NCBI GenBank assembly: GCA_023667225.1
Contig: JAMPAN010000001.1
Span: 270,582-334,581 of the forward strand
Reading direction: 5' to 3'
Source of the DNA: Oxalobacter formigenes
GTDB taxonomy: Bacteria; Pseudomonadota; Gammaproteobacteria; Burkholderiales; Burkholderiaceae_D
DNA: 64,000 nt
In this document: positions 27,277 to 40,355 of the stretch, in pieces
Layout of the letters: every line of letters begins with the position of its first letter
How positions within the stretch are numbered: position 1 is the first letter of the stretch
Notes under the pieces: generated by a model
What the model was told of the DNA's origin: nothing
Databases searched by the model: none
Seen by the model: only the letters and a program-made list of their open reading frames with translations
Position numbers and translations under genes: made by a program

Positions 27277-28628
27277 AAGCGGCCTTAAAGGATGTGGCGG
27301 CATGGGTCCAGGGCAGCCGGATGCAGAAAGACGCGGTGTTTGACGGGGTTTCGACGGACAGCCGCACGGCGCCGGCGGGTAGCCTGTTTGTGGCGCTGAA
27401 GGGCGAGCATTTTGACGCGCATGATTTTTTGCCAGGCCTGCCGGAAAAGGGGGTGGCTGCTGTTGTTGCCGAGAGGGTTCCCGGCGGGTTTCCCCTGCCG
27501 GCGCTGATGGTTGAAGATACCCGCCGTGCGCTGGGGGAAATGGCTGCGCAATGGCGCAGGCGTTTTGTTCTGCCGGTTGTCGGGGTGACCGGCAGCAATG
27601 GCAAGACAACGGTCAAGGAAATGATTGCCTCGGTTTTCAGGGCGGCTTATGGGGAAGACGGTTTTTTGGCAACGGCAGGCAATTTGAATAATGATATCGG
27701 CGTGCCGCAGACGCTTTTCAGGCTGCAGGCCAGGCAGCGGGCGGCTGTGGTTGAGCTGGGCATGAACCATCCGGGGGAAATGGCCGGGCTGGCAGCGATG
27801 GCGCAGCCGACGGTGGGCCTGGTGAATAACGCGCAGCGCGAGCATCAGGAATTTATGGCCAGTGTCCGGGCGGTGGCCGAGGAAAATGGCGGTGTGATTC
27901 GGGCTTTGCCGGAGGACGGTACGGCGGTTTTTCCGGCGGAGGCGGATTTTTCCGGATTGTGGGAGCAGTATGCCAAAGAGAGCGGGAAGCGGAGAATTGT
28001 CACGTTCGGATTTGGCGGGACGGCATCGGTAAGGGGCCGGTATGACATGGCAGACGGCCGGCTGGAGATACAGATTGGCGGGCAGGCTGCGGTTGCCCGG
28101 CTGGCGGTGATGGGCGTGCATAATGCGCATAATGCACTGGCCGCCGCCGCCTGCTGCCATGCTGTGGGAATCGGCCTGGAGGATATGGTGCGCGGGCTGG
28201 AGGTTTTCCGTCCTGTGCGGGGACGCCTCCAGCGCAGGCAGGCGGCAAATGGCGCTTTGCTGATTGACGATACCTATAATGCGAATCCGGATTCGGTGCG
28301 GGCTGCAATTGATGTGCTGGCCCAGGCGGCTTCCCCCCGTGTGCTGGTATTGGGCGATATGGGCGAGGTGGGCAGCCAGGGGATACCTTTTCATGAGGAG
28401 GCTGGCGCTTATGCCCTGGAGAAGGGGATTGATTATTTTTTCACGCTGGGCGACCTGGCGCGATATGCGGCGCGGGCATATGGTGAAAAAGCGGTGCATT
28501 TTGGCGGGGCAGAGGAGCTGCTGCGGTATCTGCGGGAATGGATGCAGCCTTCTGCAACGGCGCTTGTGAAGGGCTCCCGCTTCATGAAGATGGAACGTAT
28601 TGTCAATGGCCTGATTGAGAGAGGATAA
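27273..28628 (+). CDS. murF: UDP-MurNAc-tripeptide:D-Ala-D-Ala ligase MurF
   Basis: The 451-residue Mur ligase attaches D-Ala-D-Ala to complete the pentapeptide. FDGVSTDSR at the N-terminus binds the UDP substrate, GSNGKTTVKEM is the ATP loop, LNNDIGVPQTL and DDTYNANPDS are MurF-specific blocks. The ATG overlaps the murE stop (ATGA). Confidence 0.96.
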   Translation: MKAALKDVAAWVQGSRMQKDAVFDGVSTDSRTAPAGSLFVALKGEHFDAHDFLPGLPEKGVAAVVAERVPGGFPLPALMVEDTRRALGEMAAQWRRRFVLPVVGVTGSNGKTTVKEMIASVFRAAYGEDGFLATAGNLNNDIGVPQTLFRLQARQRAAVVELGMNHPGEMAGLAAMAQPTVGLVNNAQREHQEFMASVRAVAEENGGVIRALPEDGTAVFPAEADFSGLWEQYAKESGKRRIVTFGFGGTASVRGRYDMADGRLEIQIGGQAAVARLAVMGVHNAHNALAAAACCHAVGIGLEDMVRGLEVFRPVRGRLQRRQAANGALLIDDTYNANPDSVRAAIDVLAQAASPRVLVLGDMGEVGSQGIPFHEEAGAYALEKGIDYFFTLGDLARYAARAYGEKAVHFGGAEELLRYLREWMQPSATALVKGSRFMKMERIVNGLIERG

Positions 28629-28637
28629 GGAACGCAA

Positions 28638-29807
28638 ATGCTGCATTGGCTGGCGCAACAATTCCAGCAGGATATGAGCTGGTTGAGGATTTTCGGATAT
28701 ATCACGTTCAGGGCGGTTTTTGCCGCGCTGACGGCACTGGTGATCGGCCTGATGGCAGGCCCTGCCGTTATCCGCCTGTTGACCCGCTTAAAGGTGGGGC
28801 AGGCTGTGCGGCAGGACGGGCCGCAGACGCACCTGGCCAAATCCGGTACGCCGACGATGGGCGGTCTGCTTATCCTGATCGGGATCAGCGTTGCGACGCT
28901 TTTGTGGTGTGATTTGTCCAACCGTTTTATATGGGTGGTGCTGGTTGTGATGCTGGGATATGGCGTAATCGGATGGGTGGATGATTACCGCAAGGTTGTT
29001 TACAAGGACCCCAACGGCATGTCTTCAAGGGAAAAGTATTTCTGGCAGTCGCTTATCGGTATTTTCGCTGCGGTTTATCTGGCTTTTTGTGTTTCCGGGG
29101 CAAGCAACCAGGAAGTATGGGCGCTGTTTGTGGAATGGATACGTTCGGGTTTGAGTGCCGGCCTGCCAGCCAAGGCTGACCTGATTGTGCCGTTTTTCAA
29201 GACGATCAGTTATCCGCTGGGAATCTGGGGGTTTATTACGCTGACGTATTTTGTGATTGTCGGCAGCAGTAATGCGGTCAATCTGACAGACGGGCTGGAC
29301 GGGCTGGTGATTATGCCGACTATCCTGGTCGGGACGGCGCTGGGTATTTTTGCTTATCTGACAGGCAATTTTACTTATGCCCATTATTTGTTTATTCCTT
29401 TTATTCCGGGGGCGGGGGAATTGCTGGTTTTTTGCGGCGCGATGGCAGGAGCCGGGCTGGCTTTTCTCTGGTTTAACGCCCATCCGGCCCAGATGTTCAT
29501 GGGCGATGTCGGCGCGCTGGCATTGGGAGGTGCGCTGGGAGCGATTGCGGTAATTGTCCGCCAGGAAATTGTGCTTTTTATTATGGGCGGTATTTTTGTG
29601 GTTGAGACGCTTTCGGTGATGCTGCAGGTGGTTTTTTTCAAGTACACCAAAAGGAAATATGGTGTCGGCCGCCGGATTTTCCTGATGGCGCCGCTGCATC
29701 ACCATTTTGAGCAGAAAGGCTGGAAGGAGACGCAGGTTGTCGTGCGTTTCTGGATTATTACGATCATTCTGGTTTTGCTGGGACTTTCTACATTGAAATT
29801 GCGCTGA
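28638..29807 (+). CDS. mraY: Phospho-MurNAc-pentapeptide transferase MraY
   Basis: This 389-residue multi-spanning membrane enzyme makes lipid I on undecaprenyl phosphate. [11 protein letters not shown], the aspartate-rich [17 protein letters not shown] and the C-terminal [12 protein letters not shown] cluster are the known signatures. It follows murF by nine bases and precedes murD by one base. Confidence 0.97.
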   Translation: MLHWLAQQFQQDMSWLRIFGYITFRAVFAALTALVIGLMAGPAVIRLLTRLKVGQAVRQDGPQTHLAKSGTPTMGGLLILIGISVATLLWCDLSNRFIWVVLVVMLGYGVIGWVDDYRKVVYKDPNGMSSREKYFWQSLIGIFAAVYLAFCVSGASNQEVWALFVEWIRSGLSAGLPAKADLIVPFFKTISYPLGIWGFITLTYFVIVGSSNAVNLTDGLDGLVIMPTILVGTALGIFAYLTGNFTYAHYLFIPFIPGAGELLVFCGAMAGAGLAFLWFNAHPAQMFMGDVGALALGGALGAIAVIVRQEIVLFIMGGIFVVETLSVMLQVVFFKYTKRKYGVGRRIFLMAPLHHHFEQKGWKETQVVVRFWIITIILVLLGLSTLKLR

Positions 29808-29808
29808 T

Positions 29809-31251
29809 ATGAATTACGCGGGCAAAAAGGCACTGGTATTGGGGCTTGGCGAATCGGGCCTGGCGATGGCGCGCTGGCTGGCGTATTGCGGCGCAAATGT
29901 GCGGGTTGCCGATACCCGCGAGCGGCCGGAAAGGCTGGCGGTGTGGCAAAAGGAAGCGCCGGATGCCGAATTTTTCCACGGGGCTTTTTCTGCCGCGCTG
30001 GCTGAAGGCATGGATATGATTGCCCTCAGTCCGGGCCTGGCGCCGGAGACGGATCTGGCGGAAATTTGCCGTACGGCGCGCGCCGCCCATATTCCGCTAT
30101 GGAGTGAAATCGAGATTTTTGCCCAGACGCTGGAGAGCCTTCGTGAGACGCAGGGGTATTGCCCGAAGGTGATTGCCATTACCGGTACCAATGGCAAGAC
30201 AACGGTGACAAGCCTGACCGGCCGGATGTGCGCGCAGGCAGGCAAGACGGTGAAGGTGGCAGGCAATATCAGCCCGGCGGTGCTGGATGTGCTGCGGGAG
30301 TCGCTCAAGGCAGGGGCGCTGCCGGAGGTATGGGTGCTGGAATTGTCCAGTTTCCAGTTGTGGAGTACCTGGAGCCTGGATGCCGATGCGGCGGCGGTGT
30401 TGAATGTGACGCAGGATCATCTGGACTGGCACGGGAATATGGATGCCTACGCGGCAGCCAAGGCGCGGATATTTGGCAGGAAGACAATCAGGCTGTTAAA
30501 CCGCAATGACAGCCGGGTGATGGCGATGGCCGGAGCAGACGGCGGGAAGGCAGTGACGTTTGGCCTGGATTTGCCGCGCCGCCCCGGAGACGGGGGGGTG
30601 CGCCGCAGCCGGGGGATGGACTGGCTTTGTGTGGCGGATGCAGCGGGCGGGTATCAGGATTTGATGCCGGTTCCGGCACTGCATATCCGGGGGCGGCACA
30701 ATGCCGGCAATGCGCTGGCTGCGCTGGGGCTGTGCCGTGCCGCCGGCTTGCCCATGCCGCCGCTTCTGGCGGCTTTGCAGGCGTATCGCGGCGAACCGCA
30801 CAGGGTGGAGATGGTAAGAAGTGTTGCCGGTGTGTGTTATGTGGATGACAGCAAGGGAACGAATGTCGGGGCGACTGTGGCGGCGGTGGAAGGCCTGGGG
30901 GCGGAAAAGGCGGGCAGGCCGTTGCTGCTGATTGCCGGCGGGGATGGCAAGAACCAGGATTTTTCTCCTTTGCTGCCGGCGGTTTCCCGGTATGTTCATA
31001 CGGTTTTTCTGATTGGCAAGGATGCCGAGGTGATTCGGCTGGCGCTGAAGGAAAGCGGCGCCGAGCTGGTTTTGTGCACTTCGCTTGAAGAGGCGGTTCA
31101 TCTGGCGGCCGGCAGGGCCAAAGAGGGCGAGACTGTTTTGTTGTCTCCTGCCTGTGCCAGCTGGGATATGTTCAGGCATTACGCGCATCGTGCCGAGGTG
31201 TTTGCTTCGGCGGTGCGGGAGGTCGCCTTGTTACGGGGAGAGGCGGCATGA
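29809..31251 (+). CDS. murD: UDP-MurNAc-L-Ala:D-glutamate ligase MurD
   Basis: MurD adds D-glutamate to UDP-MurNAc-L-alanine. The 480-residue protein starts with a dinucleotide-like fold ([15 protein letters not shown]), has ATP loop [11 protein letters not shown], the [11 protein letters not shown] block and [13 protein letters not shown]. It is slightly longer than E. coli MurD (438), with additions in the central domain. Confidence 0.95.
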   Translation: MNYAGKKALVLGLGESGLAMARWLAYCGANVRVADTRERPERLAVWQKEAPDAEFFHGAFSAALAEGMDMIALSPGLAPETDLAEICRTARAAHIPLWSEIEIFAQTLESLRETQGYCPKVIAITGTNGKTTVTSLTGRMCAQAGKTVKVAGNISPAVLDVLRESLKAGALPEVWVLELSSFQLWSTWSLDADAAAVLNVTQDHLDWHGNMDAYAAAKARIFGRKTIRLLNRNDSRVMAMAGADGGKAVTFGLDLPRRPGDGGVRRSRGMDWLCVADAAGGYQDLMPVPALHIRGRHNAGNALAALGLCRAAGLPMPPLLAALQAYRGEPHRVEMVRSVAGVCYVDDSKGTNVGATVAAVEGLGAEKAGRPLLLIAGGDGKNQDFSPLLPAVSRYVHTVFLIGKDAEVIRLALKESGAELVLCTSLEEAVHLAAGRAKEGETVLLSPACASWDMFRHYAHRAEVFASAVREVALLRGEAA

Positions 31252-32471
31252 ACGGGATCAGGAAATGGGCGGCGAATTTGTCCGGGTTTGCTTTCCGGCC
31301 GCGTTCTTTTGATCAGCGCTCCAGGATGATGCTTTTTGACCAGCATTTGCTTGGCGCGGCGCTGGCGCTGGCGCTGCTGGGGCTGGTGATGGTTTATTCG
31401 GCATCTATTTCTCTGCCGGATTCGCCCAAGTATGCCAGTTACCGGCAGACGCATTTTCTGATCCGGCAGAGTATTTTTATTGTGATGGGTATTCTGGCCG
31501 GGCTGGCGGTTTTCCGTATCCCGCTGCGCGTCTGGCAAAAGTATGCGCCGCACCTGTTTATTTTTGCGCTGGTTTTGCTCATTCTGGTGCTGGTCCCCGG
31601 CATTGGCAAGGGCGTTAACGGCGCACGGCGCTGGCTGCCTTTCAGGATATTCAATTTGCAGCCGTCCGAGCTGATGAAGCTGTTTATTGTGCTTTATGCG
31701 GCGGACTATACGGTTCGCAAGCAGAATGTGATGAAGAAGCTGACCAAGGGGTTTTTGCCGATGGCCAGCGCGCTGGGGTTAATTGGGCTTTTGCTTTTGC
31801 TGGAGCCGGATCTGGGGGCGCTGGTGGTGATTGTGGCGATTGCCATGGCGATTCTTTTTCTCGGCGGCTTCAACGGCGTGTGGTTTTTCGGGATTATTGC
31901 CACGCTGGTGGGTATTTTCAGCGCGGTTATCATGCTTTCTCCCTGGCGGCGGGAAAGGATTTTTGCTTATTTGAATCCGTGGGATGGCGCGCATGCGCTG
32001 GGCAAGGCTTACCAGTTGTCGCATTCGCTGATTGCGTTTGGCCGGGGGGAATGGTTTGGCGTGGGGCTGGGAGGCAGTGTGGAAAAGCTGCATTATCTGC
32101 CGGAAGCGCATACGGATTTTCTGATGGCGATTATCGGCGAGGAGTTCGGTTTTGCCGGCGTGGCGGTGGTGCTGCTGTTGTTTTACTGGCTGATCAAGCG
32201 GGCGTTTGATATCGGGCGCCAGGCCATTGCGATGGATCGGATTTTTGCGGGGCTGGCTGCCCAGGGGATTGCTGTCTGGATCGGGGTTCAGGCGTTTATC
32301 AATATCGGTGTGAATGTGGGCTTGTTGCCGACAAAGGGCCTGACGCTGCCTTTGATGAGTTATGGCGGTTCAGGCATTGTGATTAATTGTGTGGCGCTGG
32401 CTGTGCTGCTGCGGGTGGATTATGAGAACCGCCTGATTATGCGGGGAGGGCGCGGCCATGAGGAAGGATAG
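31248..32471 (+). CDS. ftsW: Septal peptidoglycan glycosyltransferase FtsW
   Basis: The 407-residue SEDS-family protein has about ten membrane segments. Conserved blocks include [31 protein letters not shown], a region [47 protein letters not shown] with the catalytic acidic residue zone, and [14 protein letters not shown] near the end. It polymerises lipid II together with FtsI. It overlaps murD by four and murG by 14 bases. Confidence 0.96.
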   Translation: MNGIRKWAANLSGFAFRPRSFDQRSRMMLFDQHLLGAALALALLGLVMVYSASISLPDSPKYASYRQTHFLIRQSIFIVMGILAGLAVFRIPLRVWQKYAPHLFIFALVLLILVLVPGIGKGVNGARRWLPFRIFNLQPSELMKLFIVLYAADYTVRKQNVMKKLTKGFLPMASALGLIGLLLLLEPDLGALVVIVAIAMAILFLGGFNGVWFFGIIATLVGIFSAVIMLSPWRRERIFAYLNPWDGAHALGKAYQLSHSLIAFGRGEWFGVGLGGSVEKLHYLPEAHTDFLMAIIGEEFGFAGVAVVLLLFYWLIKRAFDIGRQAIAMDRIFAGLAAQGIAVWIGVQAFINIGVNVGLLPTKGLTLPLMSYGGSGIVINCVALAVLLRVDYENRLIMRGGRGHEEG

Positions 32472-33558
32472 CCCGGTGAGACCCAAACGGCTGATGATTA
32501 TGGCGGCTGGCACCGGCGGACATATTTTCCCTGGACTGGCGATTGCGCGCACGATGCGGGAGAAGGGCTGGGAGGTGACCTGGCTGGGGACGCGCCGCGG
32601 GATGGAAAACGGCCTGGTGCCGGCACAGGGGATTGCGCTGGATTGCATTGGCTTTGCCGGGATGCGCGGCAAGGGGCTGGCGCATATGGTAACGGGCGCT
32701 TTCAGGCTGTTTGGCAGTATGGCTGCCTGTTTGGGGATTTTAGGACGCCGCAAGCCGGATCTGGTGGTGGGGATGGGCGGCTATGTGACGGTGCCGGGCG
32801 GCTTTGCCTGCAAGGTGACGGGAACGCCGCTGGTGCTGGTGAATGCGGATGCGGGTCTCCTGCTTTCCAACAAGGCGTTATTGCCGGCCGCCAGAAAGAT
32901 TTTGTTCGGGTTTCCGGCTGACCCGGCTGTGATGACGCAAAAGGGGGTGGTGACCGGCAATCCTGTCCGGCAGGAGATTGTGGATTTGCCTCCGCCGGAT
33001 GTGCGGTATGCGCAAAGGAGCGGGCGCCTGAAGGTGCTGGTGGTCGGCGGCAGTCTTGGCGCGCGCTCCCTGAATGAATGTGTGCCCCTGGCGCTGGCGG
33101 CGCTTTCGCCTGATGTCCGGCCGGTGGTGACGCACCAGACAGGAAAAGAGCATGCCGCCGGGGTCTGCCAGGCTTATATGGCCGCCGGGGTAGAGGCGCA
33201 GGTGGTGGAATTTATTGACGATATGGCGCATCAGTATGCCGCTGCGGATCTGGTGGTTTGCCGGGCAGGCGCAATTACGGTTTCCGAACTGACGGCGGCC
33301 GGTCTTGCCAGCATTCTGGTGCCGTTTATTGCTTCCAGTACGGCGCACCAGCGTGACAATGCTGTGTATATGGCGTCGCACAGCGCAGCGCTTCATTTGC
33401 CGCAGGCCGAACTGACGCCTGAACGGCTGGCGGCGCTGCTGCAAAAGATGACGCGGGAAAAATGCGCCCGGATGGCGGGCATTGCCTATTCGCTTGGCAG
33501 GCGGGAGGCGAATTCATGTATTGCGGCAGAGCTGGAAGCGGCGGCAGGAACAGTGTGA
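32458..33558 (+). CDS. murG: UDP-GlcNAc:lipid I N-acetylglucosaminyltransferase MurG
   Basis: MurG converts lipid I to lipid II at the inner membrane. [16 protein letters not shown] is the N-terminal glycine-rich loop, [12 protein letters not shown] and [13 protein letters not shown] follow, and [15 protein letters not shown] binds UDP-GlcNAc. The start at 32458 has GGAGGG about eight bases upstream, inside ftsW. There are 366 residues. Confidence 0.96.
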   Translation: MRKDSPVRPKRLMIMAAGTGGHIFPGLAIARTMREKGWEVTWLGTRRGMENGLVPAQGIALDCIGFAGMRGKGLAHMVTGAFRLFGSMAACLGILGRRKPDLVVGMGGYVTVPGGFACKVTGTPLVLVNADAGLLLSNKALLPAARKILFGFPADPAVMTQKGVVTGNPVRQEIVDLPPPDVRYAQRSGRLKVLVVGGSLGARSLNECVPLALAALSPDVRPVVTHQTGKEHAAGVCQAYMAAGVEAQVVEFIDDMAHQYAAADLVVCRAGAITVSELTAAGLASILVPFIASSTAHQRDNAVYMASHSAALHLPQAELTPERLAALLQKMTREKCARMAGIAYSLGRREANSCIAAELEAAAGTV

Positions 33559-33568
33559 TGGGAATGAG

Positions 33569-34966
33569 ATGAAACACAAGGTCAAGAAAATCCATTTTGT
33601 GGGCATTGGCGGAAGCGGGATGAGCGGTATTGCGGAAGTGCTGCTGAATCTGGGCTATGCTATTTCCGGTTCGGATTTGGCCAGCAATGCGGCGACGCGG
33701 CGGCTGGCCTCTTTGGGCGCGAAGGTGGCGCAGGGCCATGATCCTGCCCATATAGGCGATGCGGACGCTGTGGTGATTTCGTCTGCTGTGGCGCAGGATA
33801 ATCCAGAGGTGCTGGCGGCGCGGAGGAAATGTGTTCCTGTTGTGCCCCGCGCGATTATGCTGGCCGAGCTGATGCGGTTAAAGCGCGGGATTGCCATTGC
33901 AGGCACGCATGGCAAGACGACGACGACGAGCCTGGTTGCCAGTGTGCTGGCGGCCGGGGGATTTGATCCGACTTTTGTGATAGGCGGGCGGTTAAACAGT
34001 GTGAATGCCAATGCGGCTTTGGGCACGGGAGATTTTATTGTGGCAGAGGCGGATGAATCAGATGCCTCTTTCCTGAATCTTCATCCGGTGATTGAGGTGG
34101 TTACCAATATTGACGCCGACCACATGGATACTTATGACCATGATTTTGCCCGTTTGAAGCAGGCGTTTATTGCGTTTACCCAGCGTTTGCCTTTTTATGG
34201 CCGGGCGGTTTTGTGTATTGACAACAGTAATGTCAGGGAGATCAAGCCGTTTGTTTCCAAGCCGGTGACGACTTATGGTTTTCATGAGGAGGCGGATGTC
34301 AGGGCTGTCGGGGCGCAGGCGGACGGGGCCAGGATGCACTTTACGGTTGTCCAGCGGCAATTTCCAGATATGGCGGTCAGCCTGAATTTGCCCGGTATGC
34401 ACAATGTCCAGAATGCCTGTGCGGCGGTGGCGATTGCGCGGGAGCTGGGAATTGCCGACAGCGCGACGCAACGGGCGCTGGAAGGGTTTACGGGGGTAAA
34501 CCGCCGCTTTACCCGGCTTGGCGAAATCAGTCTGCCTGGCGGCGGCAGGGCCGAGCTGATTGACGATTACGGACATCATCCGGCTGAAGTGGCGGCAACG
34601 ATTGCCGCTGCGCGGGGGGCTTATCCGGGGCGCCGGCTGGTTGTGGCGTTTCAGCCGCACCGTTATACCCGTACCCGGGATTTGTTTGAGGATTTTGTCC
34701 GGGTGCTGTCGGCGGTGGATGTGCTGCTTTTGGCGGAGGTGTATCCGGCTGGCGAGCAGCCGATTGTTGCGGCGGACGGCCGTTCTCTTTCCAGGGCGAT
34801 CAGGGTGGCGGGCAAGGTGGATCCGGTTTTTGTCGAGCATCTGGAGGAGATGCCGGCGTCTATCCTGAATGTGGCAAAAGCCGGCGATGTGGTTGTGGTG
34901 ATGGGGGCGGGGGCGATCAGCCGTGTTCCTGCCAGGTTGATGGAATTAACGATGGGCAAGTCATGA
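33569..34966 (+). CDS. murC: UDP-N-acetylmuramate:L-alanine ligase MurC
   Basis: From the ATG at 33569 the 465-residue protein opens [27 protein letters not shown], the MurC start. [13 protein letters not shown] is the ATP loop, [10 protein letters not shown] and [13 protein letters not shown] are conserved, and [10 protein letters not shown] lies in the C-terminal domain. An upstream in-frame start inside murG is not needed. Confidence 0.96.
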   Translation: MKHKVKKIHFVGIGGSGMSGIAEVLLNLGYAISGSDLASNAATRRLASLGAKVAQGHDPAHIGDADAVVISSAVAQDNPEVLAARRKCVPVVPRAIMLAELMRLKRGIAIAGTHGKTTTTSLVASVLAAGGFDPTFVIGGRLNSVNANAALGTGDFIVAEADESDASFLNLHPVIEVVTNIDADHMDTYDHDFARLKQAFIAFTQRLPFYGRAVLCIDNSNVREIKPFVSKPVTTYGFHEEADVRAVGAQADGARMHFTVVQRQFPDMAVSLNLPGMHNVQNACAAVAIARELGIADSATQRALEGFTGVNRRFTRLGEISLPGGGRAELIDDYGHHPAEVAATIAAARGAYPGRRLVVAFQPHRYTRTRDLFEDFVRVLSAVDVLLLAEVYPAGEQPIVAADGRSLSRAIRVAGKVDPVFVEHLEEMPASILNVAKAGDVVVVMGAGAISRVPARLMELTMGKS

Positions 34967-35925
34967 ACGATAAAGAAAGGGCTGGCAGGTTGGGCCGGGT
35001 CGGCGTGCTGTTTGGCGGCCGTTCCGGCGAGCGGGAAATTTCCCTTTTATCAGGCAACGGGGTGCTTGAGGCTTTGCGGAGCAAGGGGGTTGACGCGCAT
35101 CCGTTTGATACGGGCAAGCATACGGTGGCAGAGTTGGCGGCAGGGAAGTTTGACCGTGTTTTCATTGCGCTGCACGGGCCTTATGGGGAAGACGGCACGA
35201 TGCAGGGGGTGCTGGAGCAGCTGGGGGTTCCTTATACCGGCCCCGGTGTGATGGCTTCTGCCATGGCGATGGACAAGGTGATGACGAAACGGATATGGCT
35301 TGCCGGCGGGTTGCCAACGCCGCGCTATGTGGTGCTGCATCCGGATTCGGATTGGCAGGCGGTTGTTTCGGAGCTGGGGCTGCCGCTGATAGTGAAACCG
35401 GCGCATGAGGGGTCAACGCTGGGGGTGACGCGGGTAAAGGCGGCCGGCGAGCTGCCGCAGGCATACAGGACGGCTGCCGGGTATGACAGGCTGGTGCTGG
35501 CGGAGGAATTTATTGACGGGATGGAGCTGACCTGCCCGGTGCTGGAAAGGGACGGCAAGCCGCAGGCGCTGCCGCTGGTGAGGATTGTTGCGCCTGATGC
35601 CAACTATGATTACCAGAACAAGTATTTCAGCGAGGAGACGAAGTATCTTTGTCCCTGCGGGCTGGATGCGCGCCTGGAAAAGGAGATACAGGCTTATACG
35701 CTTGAGGCTTACCGGGCGCTGGGATGCCGGGGATGGAGCCGGGCAGATATTATGCTGCGCGCTTCTGACGAAAAACCGTATCTGCTGGAAATGAATACGT
35801 CGCCGGGCATGACCGGGCATTCTCTGGTTCCCCTTTCTGCGCGGGCGGCCGGTATTGATTATGCGGAGTTATGCCTGATGATTCTGGAATCGGCATCGCT
35901 GGATCGCAGCCAGGACGGAAAGTAG
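34963..35925 (+). CDS. ddl: D-alanine:D-alanine ligase
   Basis: The 320-residue ATP-grasp enzyme (DdlB type) makes D-Ala-D-Ala for Mur[42 protein letters not shown] and [14 protein letters not shown] are diagnostic. The ATG overlaps the murC stop. The segment reading [14 protein letters not shown] is in the usual place of the omega-like loop. Confidence 0.96.
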   Translation: MNDKERAGRLGRVGVLFGGRSGEREISLLSGNGVLEALRSKGVDAHPFDTGKHTVAELAAGKFDRVFIALHGPYGEDGTMQGVLEQLGVPYTGPGVMASAMAMDKVMTKRIWLAGGLPTPRYVVLHPDSDWQAVVSELGLPLIVKPAHEGSTLGVTRVKAAGELPQAYRTAAGYDRLVLAEEFIDGMELTCPVLERDGKPQALPLVRIVAPDANYDYQNKYFSEETKYLCPCGLDARLEKEIQAYTLEAYRALGCRGWSRADIMLRASDEKPYLLEMNTSPGMTGHSLVPLSARAAGIDYAELCLMILESASLDRSQDGK

Positions 35926-35937
35926 GGGCGTGACGGT

Positions 35938-36702
35938 ATGTGGTGGCATGATGTCAGACTGTTAAACACGGTGACCAGGGTGCTGCTGGCCTTGTTTGCT
36001 GCCATAGTGCTGGCAGGTTGTTTTTCATGGCTGGCACAGCAGCCGTTTTTCACGCTTAAGGTGATACAGGTGCAGGAGGCGGATGGCAATGAATTGCGGC
36101 ATGTGAATGCCATGACGATCCGGGGTATTGCGCTTCCGCGGATCAAAGGGCATTTTTTTTCGGTGGATCTGGAAGCGGTTCGCGAGGCTTTCAAGGCGGT
36201 GCCGTGGGTACGCGAGGTGACGGTACGGCGCAAGTGGCCTGACGGATTGCTTGTTTTTCTGGAGGAACACAGGCCGCTGGGAGTCTGGGGAAGGGACGGA
36301 CAGCTGCTGTCGGTGAAGGGAGATGTTTTTACAGCCAATCTTGCCGAGGCGGAGGAAGAGGTTAATTTGCTGAAGTTTTATGGCCCGGAGGGAAGCGAAA
36401 AAGAGGTGGCGGTGCGTTATGGCGAATTGAAACAGGGACTGGCTGCTATCCGGCTGGAGCCGGTTGTGCTGGAATTGTCGGATCGCTATGCCTGGCGTGC
36501 TGTCCTGAATAATGGTGTGATGCTGCGTTTTGGCAGGCAGGAGGAGCCGGTTTCCATGCGCGAGCAGACAGCGCGCCTGCTGGCGGCGTATCCCCGCCTG
36601 TCAGCGCAGTTGAAAAACGGGATTCGGGTGATTGATTTGCGTTATCCAAACGGGCTGGCGCTGACGGCGGACAATCTGATGCCGGGACCTGGCATACAGT
36701 GA
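35938..36702 (+). CDS. ftsQ: Cell division protein FtsQ
   Basis: A 254-residue bitopic protein with one membrane helix near residues 12-32 (LLALFAAIVLAGCFSWLA), then the POTRA domain beginning FTLKVIQVQEADG and the beta domain with PWVREVTVRRKWPDGLLVFLEEHRPLG. FtsQ recruits FtsB/FtsL to the septum. It lies between ddl and ftsA, as in E. coli. Confidence 0.94.
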   Translation: MWWHDVRLLNTVTRVLLALFAAIVLAGCFSWLAQQPFFTLKVIQVQEADGNELRHVNAMTIRGIALPRIKGHFFSVDLEAVREAFKAVPWVREVTVRRKWPDGLLVFLEEHRPLGVWGRDGQLLSVKGDVFTANLAEAEEEVNLLKFYGPEGSEKEVAVRYGELKQGLAAIRLEPVVLELSDRYAWRAVLNNGVMLRFGRQEEPVSMREQTARLLAAYPRLSAQLKNGIRVIDLRYPNGLALTADNLMPGPGIQ

Positions 36703-36722
36703 AGGGAAAAAAGGATGCGGCG

Positions 36723-37958
36723 ATGACGAAAGAACTGAAAAACGGGATAGTGGCCCTGGATATCGGCACATCCAAGGTGGTGGCGCTGGTGGCCGAGGTA
36801 TTGCCTGACGGCCGGCATGAGATTATTGGCCTGGGGCAGTATGAGTCAAAGGGCCTGAAAAAAGGCATGGTTGTCAATATTGATGCGACGGTTGAATCTA
36901 TCCAGCGGGCGCTGGAGGAAGCCGAGCTGATGGCAGACTGCAAGATAACGAATGTTTATACCGGGATTGCCGGAAGCCATATCCGCAGTTTCAATTCCGA
37001 GGGGATGGTGGTCGTCAAGAAGGATAACGAGGTGACGGCTGACGATGTCAGGCGGGTGATTGAGGCGGCAAAGACGGTCAATATTCCGAATGACCAGCAG
37101 CTTTTGCATGTGGTGTCGCAGGAATTTACTGTGGATAACCAGGATGGGGTGCGCGAGCCGATTGGCATGAGCGGGATGCGCCTGGATGTGAATGTGCATA
37201 TTGTGACCGGGGCAGTGGCTGCTGTGCAGAATATTGTGAAGTGTGTGCGGCGGTGCGGTCTGGAGGTGGCGGATCTGATGTTGCAGCCGATGGCGTCGGC
37301 TGAAGCCGTGTTGACAGCTGATGAGAAGGAGCTGGGCGTTGTGCTGGTTGATATTGGCGGCGGCACGACGGATATTGCGGTTTTTACCGAGGGCGCTATC
37401 CGCCATACGGCGGTGATTCCGATTGCCGGAGACCAGATTACGAATGATATTGCCATGGCGCTGCGTACGCCGACTCATGAGGCAGAGGAGATCAAGCGCC
37501 GCTATGGCATTGCCAGGCAGTCGATGGTTGATCCGTCGGAAACAATAGAAGTGCCGGGACTCGGTGACAGGGGCCCCCGCACTATGTCGCGCCAGATGCT
37601 GGCGGCAGTGATTGAGCCGCGCGTGGAAGAATTGTTCGCGCTGGCTTTGCAGGTGGTGCGGGAATCGAAATATGAGGAAGTGTTGTCTTCCGGGATTGTG
37701 TTGACGGGCGGATCTGCCTTGATGCCGGGTATGGCGGAGCTGGCCGAGGAGGTTTTTCTCAAGCCGGTCAGGATCGGGGTTCCGGAGTATCAGGGACAGC
37801 TTGCCGATATTGTGAGGAGCCCGCGTTATTCAACGGCGCATGGTTTGCTGCTTGAGGCGAAAAAGCAGCTGCTGCGGGGACCGGTGGTTACCCAGCAGCA
37901 GGGGACTGCCAAGACATTTTGGCAGGGTATAAAGGAATGGTTTGCAGGGAATTTCTAG
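36723..37958 (+). CDS. ftsA: Cell division protein FtsA
   Basis: This actin-like ATPase tethers FtsZ to the membrane. From the ATG at 36723 (AAGGATG upstream) there are 411 residues with VALDIGTSKVVALV, LVDIGGGTTDIAVF, TGGSALMPGM and a C-terminal amphipathic helix (TFWQGIKEWFAGNF) for membrane binding. An in-frame GTG at 36699 overlapping ftsQ is a less likely start. Confidence 0.96.
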   Translation: MTKELKNGIVALDIGTSKVVALVAEVLPDGRHEIIGLGQYESKGLKKGMVVNIDATVESIQRALEEAELMADCKITNVYTGIAGSHIRSFNSEGMVVVKKDNEVTADDVRRVIEAAKTVNIPNDQQLLHVVSQEFTVDNQDGVREPIGMSGMRLDVNVHIVTGAVAAVQNIVKCVRRCGLEVADLMLQPMASAEAVLTADEKELGVVLVDIGGGTTDIAVFTEGAIRHTAVIPIAGDQITNDIAMALRTPTHEAEEIKRRYGIARQSMVDPSETIEVPGLGDRGPRTMSRQMLAAVIEPRVEELFALALQVVRESKYEEVLSSGIVLTGGSALMPGMAELAEEVFLKPVRIGVPEYQGQLADIVRSPRYSTAHGLLLEAKKQLLRGPVVTQQQGTAKTFWQGIKEWFAGNF

Positions 37959-38057
37959 TATCAGGGTATTTTGTGATAACGGGCAGTTTTAGGCGGGATG
38001 CGGTATCGCCGCAAGGCAGTCTCCGGTTTAAAACTTTATTCAGACAGGAGCAGAACA

Positions 38058-39233
<1,176 letters not shown>

Positions 39234-39407
39234 TTAACGGTTTTCCCGAAGGCGTAAAGGGCTGGCTGCTGTTTTGCAGGCGGTTTTGCTCTGTGCGTTT
39301 TTGGGGATTTCCCGGCAGAAAAAGGAAAAGTGTGCGAGGATACTGGTAAGCCGGTAAAATGGCAGCCTGGCGGAAAATAAGCGGGGAGTTTTCCCTGAAG
39401 TATGATT

Positions 39408-40343
39408 ATGTTGAGACAACGCACGATTAAGCATTTGACACGAACGGTTGGTATCGGCCTGCATTCGGGACACAAGGTTGAGCTTGTGCTTCGGCCTGCC
39501 GCGCCGAATACCGGTATTGTTTTTCACCGTACTGACCTGAATCCGCCTGTTTCGATTCCGGTCAGCGCGGAGGCTGTCGGCGATACGCGCCTGGCTTCGA
39601 CGCTTGTTAGGGACAGGGTGCGGATTTCCACGGTGGAACACATTATGTCGGCCTGCGCCGGGCTGGGCATTGACAATTTGCATATTGACGTGAGTGCGGA
39701 GGAAATTCCCATTATGGATGGTTCCGCTTCGTCTTTTGTGTTTTTATTGCAGCAGGCGGGGCTGGAAGAACAGAATGCGGTCAAGAAATATATCAGGGTG
39801 AAAAAGCCTGTGGAGGTTCGCGAAGGGGAAGGCCAGGAGGAAAAGTGGGCGCGCCTTGAACCTTACAATGGTTTTTGTGTGGATTTCTTTATTGAGTTTA
39901 ATCATCCGGCGATTGATTCCACCCATCAGAGGGCGCTAGTGGATTTGGCAAAGGATTCCTATGTCAGGGATGTTTCGCGGGCACGGACTTTTGGCTTTGT
40001 GCGGGATGTGGAAACGCTGCGCAGTATGGGGCTGGCACGGGGAGGCTCGCTGGAAAATGCGATAGTGATGGATGAGTACCGTATTCTCAATCCGCATGAG
40101 CTGCGTTATCACGATGAATTTGTGCGCCACAAGATACTGGATGCCATTGGCGATCTTTATCTGGTGGAGCATCCCCTGCTGGCTTCCTATACGGCGCACA
40201 AGTCCGGTCATACGCTGAATAATCAGTTGCTGCGCGCACTCCTGGCGCAGGCGGATGCTTACGAGGTGGTCAGTTTTGAGACGCCGGAGGCGGCTCCCAA
40301 TTCGTGGTTTTCGCAAACGGTGCGGGAGTGGGCGCCGGTGTAG
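39408..40343 (+). CDS. lpxC: UDP-3-O-acyl-N-acetylglucosamine deacetylase
   Basis: LpxC is the committed zinc enzyme of lipid A synthesis. The protein opens [23 protein letters not shown], like the family, and carries the zinc-ligand blocks [15 protein letters not shown] and [15 protein letters not shown] plus [14 protein letters not shown]. The ATG at 39408 (311 residues) is preferred over 39402 by comparison with known N-termini. The 168 bases after ftsZ show no gene; a promoter there is possible but not evident. Confidence 0.96.
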   Translation: MLRQRTIKHLTRTVGIGLHSGHKVELVLRPAAPNTGIVFHRTDLNPPVSIPVSAEAVGDTRLASTLVRDRVRISTVEHIMSACAGLGIDNLHIDVSAEEIPIMDGSASSFVFLLQQAGLEEQNAVKKYIRVKKPVEVREGEGQEEKWARLEPYNGFCVDFFIEFNHPAIDSTHQRALVDLAKDSYVRDVSRARTFGFVRDVETLRSMGLARGGSLENAIVMDEYRILNPHELRYHDEFVRHKILDAIGDLYLVEHPLLASYTAHKSGHTLNNQLLRALLAQADAYEVVSFETPEAAPNSWFSQTVREWAPV

Positions 40344-40355
40344 TCCGCTGTTTTT

